Below, in pieces: positions 1 through 6,130 of a DNA stretch of 10,006 nucleotides (its first letter is position 1; the number at the start of each line of letters is the position of its first letter). Source of the stretch: Euperipatoides rowelli (taxonomy: Eukaryota > Onychophora > Udeonychophora > Euonychophora > Peripatopsidae); assembly GCA_003024985.2 (NCBI GenBank), contig PXIH01S0003581.1, one strand, 5' to 3'. The notes beneath the pieces are model-generated. The model did not search any database and had not been told where the DNA came from. It saw only the letters and a list, made by a program, of their open reading frames with translations. The translations under genes were made by a program, and so were the position numbers.

Positions 1-1090
1 ATACAGTATTTAAAAGTAAAAAAGAAAAAGAAAATGGTAATAAAAATATTAAAATACAACAAACAAAAAATATACAGTATTTACAATTTCGGAATATATT
101 TATTGTCAAAATCTTGACCATTTCTAGTTATAAAAATAACATCTTAAATTCAAAAATATTTACTTAGAACTTCGAAACAAAATTTCAAGTGACTTTAATT
201 CGAATGATTATAAGATTATTTCTAACACAAAGTGATTTTTTGCCAAATTGATTAAAAACAGACCCGGGGAAAGTGATTAGACTTGTCATAGCAACAATAG
301 AAGATTATTTTAAGAATATTCCACAAATACTAGTATATGCATTTTAAACTAAACTGCCATCAAAATATTATACACAGTTAATTTAAAAGTTATAGGTCAA
401 CTAAAAATTATAAAAAAAATACATATAAATGTGTGATATTAATTCCTCATATTGTATTGATTACTTTGTTTCCAGTGACTAATGCAGAAGTTGGCCATTT
501 TTTTTACATTCAAGGGCACAATGCTAATTTTTTAAAAAAAATACTCAAAAGATGATGTACAAAAAAAAAATTAAAAAAAAAATTAGTTAATCATATACCA
601 TAATTATTAAAATATTAAAATTATTGGTACAAATAATTGAAAAGATAAATCAAACATCAGAAGAATGCATGTTATTTTTACTCTTTAAAATCTGTTTTTA
701 TTAAATCAAATAAATAAAGATAAAGATTCTGTATCTAGGTGTTTTCAAGGCATGTACAATATTGGGGAGGGGGAACTGGAAAATGAGGAAATTAAATAAG
801 ATTATACAAAGAAAAGAAAATACAAAATATCTACGTAAATTTATCTTGGATATAATGTAAATCTATAAGTTATTTGTATTTATATTGATAATTTATCAAT
901 AATTAATTCAATTGAGTAATTTGCTGTTTTAGATGAAGTTTATTTCTCTGTGATTACTTGGATATAAAATCTGCTTGTCACATGGCTAGTTTTTCGCTTT
1001 CATAACTTTTTACCTCAATACGTAAGTGGTATTTGTTTTTGAATTTTATTTTGACATACCAAGAATCTTATTTTTCTTACGTGATTAAAA
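1..1090. other. A+T-rich stretch, no gene seen
   Basis: No open frame with protein-like composition and no convincing splice-bordered exon is visible on either strand. The stretch is dominated by A and T runs, for example A-runs around 520-590, with one G-rich patch near 762-777. The last few hundred bases lead directly into the first in-frame ATG of the LINE ORF1 and could be its 5' untranslated and internal promoter region. No target-site duplication or conserved 5' end was found to fix where the element begins. ATACAGTATT occurs near position 1 and again near 72; this belongs to a word that is frequent across the window. Confidence 0.5.
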
Positions 1091-1246
1091 ATGATGTGGA
1101 GAGATTCATCTGTGTTGATTAAATTTAAATTACTGAAAATTATTTGTTTAATTTTATTTGCTTTTTATCATTTGTCATGTGATGAGCCTGGATTCAAGAA
1201 ATGCCAACATGTTCAGATCATCAGCGGCTCAAATCTTAAGCTGTAA
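1091..1246 (+). pseudogene. ORF1 N-terminal leader, signal-peptide-like, ends at TAA
   Basis: A tandem ATG opens a 51-codon frame that begins MMWRDSSVLIKFKLLK. A hydrophobic core follows (IICLILFAFYHLSC, about residues 17-30), then CDEPGFKKC and a TAA at 1244-1246. Basic residues, a hydrophobic run and a small/Cys residue are the layout of a cleavable secretory signal. The frame is the same one that carries the 2A motif and PHD finger: after the TAA it stays open from 1247, and there is no other in-frame ATG until 1385. The simplest reading is that this is the true ORF1 start, cut by one nonsense codon. A stand-alone small ORF, or chance in A+T-rich DNA, cannot be excluded. 2A-type sequences that double as signal sequences are known in sea urchins, which makes the hydrophobic leader worth noting; the link is inference. 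Confidence 0.45.
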
Positions 1247-1387
1247 GCGTTATTTGTTATCTCTAATGTGACCAGATTTGTTGAATATAAAGTGAAATTC
1301 TATTTAAAAAGACATAAATTAAGACATGTTATATTAAAGACTGTGAAGATCGGTTTAGTATTTTCTGAGTCTAAAATTGTATCGATG

Positions 1388-1429
1388 CTTTTATTGGTTT
1401 CCGGTAATGTTGAAATAAATCCGGGACCT
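1388..1429 (+). other. 2A-like ribosome-skipping motif
   Basis: The codons encode LLLVSGNVEINPGP. The core matches the 2A consensus D/N-V/I-E-x-N-P-G-P, with Asn in place of the usual first Asp, and is preceded by the short hydrophobic Leu run typical of 2A. In the family the ribosome fails to form the Gly-Pro bond and yields two proteins from one frame. Here the skip would fall between Gly at 1424-1426 and Pro at 1427-1429, just ahead of the PHD finger. It would release a leader polypeptide and an ORF1 protein starting with Pro. Viruses use this device, and it is also described in APE-type LINE ORF1s. Activity of this variant is not shown by the sequence alone. Confidence 0.85.
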
Positions 1430-1438
1430 ATCACAAGA

Positions 1439-1603
1439 TATATAAAATGTTCGATTGAGGTAAAAGATAGTGATAAAGAGGTTTTATCATGTGATATGTG
1501 CCTAAACTGGTATCACAAAAATTGCACATCTTTTGGAAATTATACCGATGCTCATTTCAAGATTGTAAAAAGACCTGAGGTTAATTGGCTGTGTGAAATT
1601 TGT
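1439..1603 (+). other. Degenerate PHD-finger segment of ORF1
   Basis: The zinc ligands are spaced C-x13-C-x2-C-x4-H-x2-C-x22-C-x2-C, with the signature pieces CDMCLNWYHKNC and WLCEIC. This is the C4HC3 PHD order, with the conserved Trp before the last Cys pair. The expected first ligand of the first pair is a Tyr (codon TAT at 1439-1441), one base from a Cys codon. The finger therefore looks inactivated at one site or altered by a sequencing error. PHD fingers usually read histone H3 tails; in LINE ORF1 their role is unproven. Confidence 0.75.
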
Positions 1604-1884
1604 AAGCCTAAATTGAATATTCAATTCTTGATAGGTGAAATATCTGTTAACATTTCTGGAATGTCTTCTCGTTTTGATAAGGTTGATATTTTACTTGAAA
1701 GTCATGACTCTAAACTTGTGAAAATGGAAGGTAACATGGGTCAATTGGGTAAAAGATTAATTAAGTTAGAAAAGGATGTTGAAAATGCTCATTTGTTCTC
1801 TACTGAGTCTTCAGAAACTGGTGTTAACAAAACTGATTTAAAGAATGCACTTGATCAAATTAGACAGTCAATTTCTGATTTGTA

Positions 1885-2235
1885 TCTGACAACAATGCTG
1901 CATTAAAAGAAACGATAGTAAAATTGGATGATGAGAAGTGTCGGAATAAAAATTTGGTGGTTTTTGGTTTGGATGAGTCAATTGATGCTGTTGAACTTAT
2001 TTCAAATGTTGAGAAAAACCTTGAATTTTTGTCTAATTCCTGTTTATCTCTTCAAAACAGAATTGGTAAAACTTCTGTTGACAAAATATGTCCTCTTTTG
2101 TTGCCATTTGTGAACGAAAAATTCAAATTTGTTTTTTTAAGGTTGGCTTTAAAATCGAGAGCAGGTGGAAATAAATTGTTGGAGAACGTTAAATTTTCTC
2201 CTGATCGAAATAAAGAGTTAAAATTGTTGTTTTAA
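1885..2235 (+). pseudogene. LINE ORF1, second part: L1-ORF1-like domain
   Basis: After a frameshift near 1885-1895 the protein resumes one frame over as SDNNAALKETIVKLDDEKCR, a continuation of the coiled coil. RNKNLVVFGLDES follows, the usual opening of the RRM-like (Transposase_22 type) nucleic-acid-binding domain of LINE ORF1. It goes on with KFVFLRLALKSRA and NVKFSPDRNKELK, which fit the later strands and the conserved 'SPDR' turn of this domain. The frame ends at a TAA (2233-2235) directly at an A run. The TTG at 1924 is not a real start; the segment is simply the continuation of the previous one. Confidence is good for the domain type and low for the exact borders. Confidence 0.7.
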
Positions 2236-2239
2236 AAAA

Positions 2240-2374
2240 AGAAGAAAAAAAAAAATTCCTGAAGTTAAGTCTAATGGAAGTGATAATGACTTATTGCTAC
2301 CTGGTGATGCTAGCGATATTATACATAGAGAATCTGATGATTCATCAAAGAGTACCAGTTTTGTCCCAAAATGA
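2240..2374 (+). pseudogene. LINE ORF1 C-terminal basic and Ser/Asp-rich tail
   Basis: Downstream of the A-rich run (2234-2255) the reading frame shifts back by one. It encodes a Lys/Arg cluster followed by a hydrophilic tail rich in Ser and Asp, with pieces such as PEVKSNGSDNDLLLPGDASD and ESDDSSKSTSFVPK, ending at a TGA (2372-2374). Such acidic, disordered tails commonly close ORF1. The frame is the same as that of the endonuclease start that follows, so only the TGA separates the two. This is either a true ORF1/ORF2 junction or a mutated fusion. Confidence 0.55.
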
Positions 2375-2481
2375 CAATCAGTTTCAAAGAATTTAAGTTG
2401 TATATTTTTGAATGCCAACTATCTCTTAAACAAACTTGACGAATTGAAATGTATTATATCTATTCATGATCCTGATAGTCA
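2375..2481 (+). pseudogene. AP-type endonuclease, N-terminal piece
   Basis: In the frame just after the TGA the translation contains LSCIFLNANYLLNKLDELKC and IISIHDPD. This is the standard opening of LINE AP endonucleases: a strand with the N-A-N/R motif that contacts DNA and metal, then the 'S/Y-L-x-N-K-x-x-E-L' helix, then 'P-D' before the catalytic E-T-W. The E-T-W itself is not here; it lies about 700 bp downstream, beyond an insertion. An ATG at 2371 is in a different frame and does not serve as the start. The true ORF2 start is unclear because of the in-frame TGA. Confidence 0.7.
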
Positions 2482-3193
2482 CTATAAGGCATGTACGTCA
2501 TTAGATTTTTTCAGTGCGTTTTGTTCATTTGGTTTATACCTGGTCACGTGAACATTTAATTTTATAGACGAACGATCAAAGTTTGCCCTTTTTGAGTAGC
2601 AAAGTACTCGATCTTAATAAAAAAGTTTAGTATGCTTTTAAGCAATAATAATTCCGATGCAATTGAAGATAAAATTCTACAGTAGGCTATTACTAAAATG
2701 AAAAAAAAAAAAAAATCTTTGTATTGAAGATTATTTTACAAAGGCTAGCATTTTCAAATTACAGCATTAATCCTTTCAGGTAAAGACTTGCACAGCCTTA
2801 CTTACGGGGATATTTAAAATCAAAGTATTTTTCCCCCAAAACAATGAATGTAAAATCATGATTAAGATTGCAGATGATTAGAATGAAAAATTATCGCTAT
2901 CCTATCATCTAGGATATTGTAATCACTCAGTTTTTACATAACAATTTCAATTCTTTTAATAAATTCAGGTGAAAGCAACGATAACATTTTTTCATCCGCC
3001 ATTTTGAAACTCAAATCATGCGAAGTAACCTACCTCTCAAGCAGGTTCAGAAAGTTTGAAATGAAACGCATGAAATAAACGAGATTTTCTAATGACGAAC
3101 GGTANAGTTCATTTCATGCGCTTAATGACGAATGAAAAAGTATCGAATTATTTAAATAATTCAAAAAGTTGGCTATAGATGAACACGCCTATA
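2482..3193. mobile_element. MITE-like non-autonomous DNA element inside the endonuclease
   Basis: This block interrupts the endonuclease between its 'HDPD' and 'VETW' segments and has no coding potential. CTATA occurs at both edges (2482-2486 and 3189-3193) and is a candidate 5-bp target duplication. Just inside, GCATGTACGTC at the left and the reverse complement of GATGAACACGC at the right agree at about 8 of 11 positions, like worn terminal inverted repeats. A longer, imperfect inverted match links CGTCATTAGA at about 2496-2505 with TCTAATGACG at about 3088-3097. CGCATGAAAT (3067-3076) is a perfect 10-bp inverted match to 3111-3120. One N is at 3105. The family is not recognised. An intron is unlikely because the edges lack a GT...AG pair that would restore the frame. 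Confidence 0.6.
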
Positions 3194-3625
3194 GTTGAAA
3201 CTTGGTTTAACAATGGCATAACTGATGAAGAAATTGAAATACAAAATTATAACATGTTAAGAAAAGATAAAAAAGGTGGCGGTATTGTTATTTTTTATAA
3301 ATCATCTGTTAATTTAAAGTTAATTGAGAATATGGGGATTAATTATGAAGCGTTGTGGTTTGAACTGGATAAAAAACGTATATTTATTGTAGGATTGATT
3401 TATAGACCTTCAAACTCTGATGATTACCAAAATGATTTAATTTTGTCTATTAAATTTGGTTTATCCTTTTTAAAAAAATATAAATATAATGATATAAAAT
3501 TAATTGGTGATTTCAATATTCCCAATATTGACTGGTCAAATGAATATATCTGTTATAAAGAATGTGACTTTGGGTGGAAATTTTTTGAACTATGTAGCCA
3601 TTATTTTTTTGAATCAACACATTAA
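3179..3625 (+). pseudogene. AP-type endonuclease, central part of LINE ORF2
   Basis: This part of the LINE endonuclease nicks the target DNA to prime reverse transcription. The translation shows IVETW (catalytic Glu, residue 7 from the ATG), GGGIVIFYK (33-41), VGLIYRPSNSDD (71-82) and LIGDFNIPNIDW (108-119). The catalytic Asp111 and Asn113 lie in the GDFN motif. These are the ordered motifs of the endonuclease/exonuclease/phosphatase fold. The ATG at 3179 and the first four residues come from the end of the inserted element, so it is not the real start. The frame is lost at a run of seven T (3604-3610), after which the protein continues in another frame. Confidence 0.88.
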
Positions 3626-3751
3626 GCAGCCCACTAGATTAAGAAATGATAGCTGTTCCATGTTGGATTTAATCTTTTCTAGTAATACTGGATCAATTGA
3701 TAATATATTTGCAGAGTCTTGGAAAAAGTGACCATGTTTCAATCTTTTTTT
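3611..3751 (+). pseudogene. AP-type endonuclease, C-terminal part, two more frame breaks
   Basis: After the T7 run the frame moves and encodes NQHIKQPTRLRNDSCSMLDL followed by IFSSNTGSIDNIF. This matches the LINE endonuclease section 'Q-x-V-x-x-P-T-R ... S-x-L-D-L-I-F'. It stops at a TGA (3729-3731), but one frame over the translation reads LGKSDHVSI. That is the last catalytic motif, with the S-D-H Asp-His pair. A second T7 run (3745-3751) then has to be crossed to continue with FEIVINVYNDNF. All active-site residues of the domain are thus present, spread over three frames. Confidence 0.8.
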
Positions 3752-4365
3752 GAGATTGTGATTAATGTCTATAATGATAATTTTGAGATTTGTTATAGGG
3801 ATTATGAATCTGCTGATATAATAGCTAAAAATAACGATCTTATTGATTTAATTCCAGAATTGTCTTTTGCTGATAAAGAATTTTTCAATGATTAGAGGTA
3901 TATTGTAAAAATTAATAAAATTCTTGACTCACATGTTCCTGTAAAGGTCATTTAGAGTAACTCATCTAATAAAAAGAAACCAAAATGGATAACTTCTGGT
4001 TTGCTGTCCTCTATTAAATTAAAAAATAGAGCTTTCACTATCTATTGCAAGGATAAATCCTTGTTTAATCTTAATTATTATAAGCTTAAAAAAAAATTAT
4101 TATCTAATGAAATAAGAAATGCAAGGAGAAAATATGAAAATGGTATTTTTCAGAGAGTGGTAAATAATAAAGAATTATTGTTTTCTCACCTAAAAAGCAT
4201 GAAAAAATAGAATTTTGTTAATATAAAACAAATTAATGTTGGAGATGTATTTATTGATGAAAATAAAATGGTAGAGGCTTTTTCTGCATATTTCACCTGT
4301 TTTAATATAAACAGTGCTGTTATTACTCTTGAATCAATGGAGGTGAATGATCTAAATGTTCTACA
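3752..4365 (+). pseudogene. LINE ORF2 linker between endonuclease and RT, cut before RT
   Basis: One frame reads through from the second T7 run to the breakpoint, interrupted by three TAG codons (3893-3895, 3953-3955, 4208-4210). It contains SNKKKPKWITSGLLSSIKLK, then a Lys/Arg-rich helical stretch (NYYKLKKKLLSNEIRNARRK), and later VGDVFIDENKMVEAFSAYF. This order (Lys/Pro-Trp-x-T/S, basic helix, 'A-F-x-x-Y-F') is the known linker between endonuclease and RT in CR1/L2/Jockey-type ORF2. None of the RT motifs follows; similarity ends at about 4350-4380, where integrase begins. Confidence 0.75.
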
Positions 4366-5163
4366 GTATCCTGGGGTGGACTGAAGGGCCAATATGTGCG
4401 AGGCAGCACCTATAATGCTAAATTTTTATTGGTGGTGGTAGACGCATTTCCAGGTTTGCCCACATTTGGCCCCTTAGGACAAGTACAACTAATATCATAG
4501 TTAAACATCTTTATGAATTCATATGTTGTTTTGGAATTCCCAATAGAATCACTTCAAATAATGGCTCCCAGTTTACTTCATGGCTTTATAAGGGCTTATG
4601 TAGATTGTGGAACATAGAAGACTCTCACACCACAATCTTCTGCCCCCAAAGAAATTTTAAAACAAACCATTATGAGACTTATTAGAAGTCATATTGACAA
4701 GAAACAAAAAATTTTGGATAGCTACATACCTGAATTTATGTTAGCACTGCGATCCAAAGTAATTGAAACCACACGCTTTACACCTTCTAAGCTTTTCCTT
4801 GGCTAGGAAATGAACCTACCTTAGGATACTGTGGATGCATCTTAACCAATCACTGAGCAGCTGTCAATTAAAGTTGAACAGGAGATGGAAATAATCCATG
4901 ACAAAGCAAGGCTCATCGGAAACAGATCTCTGATAAAAAAATCAAGCGTTAGAGAATTCGAAGTTGGAGACTGCGTGAAAATTAAGAATTTTCAGAGGTC
5001 TGACACAGCCAACGACATCACAGCAAGCTTGTGTCCCATCTGGCGTGGACCTTTCTACATCAACCCTAAACTAAATGACCTTACATATGAAATTAGAGAT
5101 GTTGACAGTAAGATCATTGGAAAATATAACATTCTTAGAGATTATATTTTTAATGCAAATTAA
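4365..5163 (+). pseudogene. Ty3/Gypsy-type integrase, core and C-terminal domain, broken
   Basis: The enzyme inserts element cDNA into host DNA. The core opens with KFLLVVVDAF, whose first catalytic Asp is at 4441-4443, and runs to a TAG at 4498-4500. It resumes one frame over with FGIPNRITSNNGSQFTSW; the second catalytic Asp of the T-S-D-N-G-S-Q-F motif is Asn here (codon 4557-4559). After another frame change the catalytic Glu is at 4651-4653, in KEILKQTIMRLIRSHIDKKQ. SYIPEFMLALRS and TRFTPSKLFLG follow. Stops lie at 4804-4806, 4822-4824 and 4843-4845. From 4885 to the TAA at 5161-5163 the frame is open and carries VREFEVGDCVKI and WRGPFYI, a GPY/F-type C-terminal module, and ends with KYNILRDYIF. 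Two or more frameshifts, four stops and the Asp-to-Asn change show it is dead. Confidence 0.85.
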
Positions 5164-5170
5164 ACACATT
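5128..5170 (+). repeat. Left arm of 43-bp perfect inverted repeat
   Basis: The segment covers the last codons of the integrase, its TAA stop and seven bases beyond. Its exact reverse complement lies at 5722-5764. Similarity stops abruptly on both sides: 5127 is T and 5171 is T, each against a non-matching base in the other arm. The arms point tail to tail with 551 bp between them. Confidence 0.9.
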
Positions 5171-5721
5171 TAAATACATCAAAATTCGACTTTTATGTCC
5201 ATATGTAGCAAATTATCAACCCTTGATATGACGATCTTGGTAAAAATAAAATTGCGCCGATTCCAGTAATAGTATTTGTGGTTGACTGGGAATTGTCAGA
5301 CCAGAATACAAGAGTCTAGAACCAGGATCCAATAATTGGCATTTTAGTAATGGATAGCAGCTTTATTTTATAATTTACAGTATTAACCTTACCCTTATCC
5401 TGAACCATAACTCCTACTATGTATTATACCCAATATGATGTTGAAGGGGTGAATAATAATATTTTTATCATTTTGAGCTTTTTCCACCATTTGGCGTATA
5501 CGACTGAAATAGATGTGCAGATGTTAAAAAACACGGTAATTGTCACTTATTGGATCCCTTTTCTAATATTTCCTATCACACATAAATAGGGGACGACTTC
5601 TTTACAGACCAATCAGAATGTAGATCAGTGATTCAAAGCTTTATTATTTTTTATTTGCAGTCGGTGGCTTGGTGGTTTTTATAAAAGATACTTGAAACAA
5701 GCAGGCTGAAAATAAACTTTT
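5164..5721. other. Non-coding spacer between inverted-repeat arms
   Basis: No open frame or recognisable gene lies here. It may hold the 3' untranslated region and LTR of the Gypsy-type relic. A minor inverted pair is present: GGATCCAATA at 5327-5336 and its complement TATTGGATCC at 5548-5557. A TATA-like AATAGGGG tract lies near 5585. No LTR boundary can be proven because the second LTR is absent. Confidence 0.4.
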
Positions 5722-5764
5722 AATGTGTTTAATTTGCATTAAAAATATAATCTCTAAGAATGTT
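5722..5764 (-). repeat. Right arm of 43-bp perfect inverted repeat
   Basis: Read on the minus strand this repeats the integrase C-terminus (...NILRDYIFNAN, stop) and seven bases after it, identical to 5128-5170. Nothing of the integrase further upstream is recognisable beyond 5764, so only this short tail is duplicated. Confidence 0.9.
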
Positions 5765-6028
5765 TAAGAAATATTATTAAAAACTTTGGAAATAATAGTT
5801 AACATTTTGTTTATCGTGTCATGTGTCAAGTTAATAACATACAAAAGCCTTCTGGTGTTTTTTTTCTTCTTAAAATTCATTTCAACTTCAATCCCAAGAA
5901 TTATCTCAAAATTTTATGGATTTTATATTGATGGGAAGAAATTAACTTTTTATCTTTTTTTTATTCAAAACTTTAAGTAATAACATCGGTTAACTAAAGT
6001 GACCTCTATATATAAACGTAATTTCTGC
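5765..6028. other. A+T-rich spacer, no gene seen
   Basis: There is one T-rich open frame on the plus strand (5786-5980). It is low in complexity, Phe/Ile-rich and not flanked by anything that suggests expression, so it is not treated as a gene. Nothing else is visible. Confidence 0.5.
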
Positions 6029-6130
6029 TCTGTGGCTCCATGGTCTACGTGATAGCGTCTTGATCCCAGATATGCAGCGAGATATTATATTTGGCTACGT
6101 CAAATTGACGTCAGCTCGTGGGTTTGATTT
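6029..6130 (+). repeat. tRNA-derived SINE-like fragment
   Basis: GGCTCCATGGTCTACGTGAT (6034-6053) followed by AGCG resembles the 5' end and A box of tRNA-derived SINEs, in which TGGTCTAGTGGTTAGCG is common. GTGGGTTTGATT at 6118-6129 resembles a B box (GGTTCGATT with one change). The A-to-B spacing of about 80 bp is longer than in a tRNA, so an intact tRNA gene is excluded. A SINE head with an internal insertion, or a diverged copy, is the best reading. A perfect TGACGTCA palindrome sits between the boxes (6106-6113). No clear tail or target duplication was found. Confidence 0.4.

Larger units (their letters stand above)
1247..1906 (+). pseudogene. LINE ORF1, first part: 2A-like motif, PHD finger, coiled coil
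   Basis: The frame runs open from just after the TAA at 1244 to a TAA at 1904-1906. Numbering residues from the GTG at 1268, there is a basic segment (1-39), a 2A-like motif ending GNVEINPGP (46-54), and a PHD-type zinc finger (58-112). A heptad-patterned region (about 124-175, with I/M/F/V/L spaced for a coiled coil) follows. ORF1 proteins of this class bind the element RNA and form multimers through the coiled coil. The finger keeps C61, C75, C78, H83, C86, C109 and C112, but Tyr58 replaces the first Cys. The codon at 1268 is GTG, so it is not a likely eukaryotic start; the 1091 ATG is a better candidate. The frame is lost near 1885-1895, where the protein continues in the next feature. Confidence 0.8.
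1091..4365 (+). mobile_element. Decayed APE-type LINE (CR1/L2-like), 3' half missing
   Basis: This is a non-LTR retrotransposon relic read left to right. The order is leader, 2A-like motif, PHD finger, coiled coil, L1-ORF1-like domain, linker, AP-type endonuclease and pre-RT linker. The endonuclease shows the E-T-W, IYRP, GDFN and SDH family motifs. The combination of a 2A motif and a PHD finger in ORF1 with an AP endonuclease in ORF2 is known from CR1/L2/Crack-type elements of sea urchins, amphioxus and molluscs. The copy has several frameshifts, at least five in-frame stops and a MITE-like insertion at about 2482-3193. It has no reverse transcriptase and no 3' tail. The right limit is where endonuclease-linker similarity gives way to integrase (about 4350-4380). 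The left limit is the first plausible ATG; the true 5' end is unknown. Confidence 0.82.
4365..5764 (+). mobile_element. Ty3/Gypsy-type LTR retrotransposon relic (integrase end)
   Basis: This is a fragment of a Ty3/Gypsy-type element in the same orientation as the LINE. It begins near the integrase catalytic core; the zinc-binding N-terminal region, RT, RNase H, protease and gag are absent. Integrase ends at 5163. What follows could be 3' untranslated and LTR sequence, but no paired LTR is visible. TGTCAG at 5294, preceded by GACTGGGAAT, is only a weak candidate for an LTR start after a purine tract. The right limit given is the end of the 43-bp inverted copy of the integrase terminus. Confidence 0.65.

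Noticed and set aside
1268-1270. Start of ORF1 at 1268
   Set aside because: The codon is GTG and the frame is open back to 1247; no eukaryotic start there. The ATG at 1091 across one TAA is more plausible, and the next in-frame ATG (1385) would leave too little protein ahead of the 2A motif.
1924-1926. A separate gene starting at 1924
   Set aside because: The codon is TTG and the frame is open further upstream; the protein simply continues ORF1 after a frameshift.
1928-2113. 61-codon plus-strand open frame
   Set aside because: It overlaps the recognised ORF1 domain in another frame and has no family resemblance.
2218-2418. 66-codon minus-strand open frame
   Set aside because: It is antisense to the ORF1 tail and endonuclease start, with a T/F-rich end from the A run.
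3752-4365. Recoded TAG codons as evidence of a non-standard genetic code
   Set aside because: The host exons show ordinary coding, and the surrounding element has other frame damage; decay explains the stops.
4186-4392. 68-codon minus-strand open frame across the LINE/Gypsy join
   Set aside because: Antisense to recognised ORF2 linker sequence; no independent support.
5294-5299. TGTCAG as the start of a Gypsy LTR
   Set aside because: No second LTR or matching CA end is visible and the preceding purine tract is poor, so it was not annotated as an LTR.
5786-5980. Phe/Ile-rich 64-codon plus-strand open frame
   Set aside because: Low complexity, as expected in T-rich DNA; no motif or context.
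6029-6130. An intact tRNA gene
   Set aside because: A- and B-box-like stretches are too far apart and no cloverleaf can be drawn.
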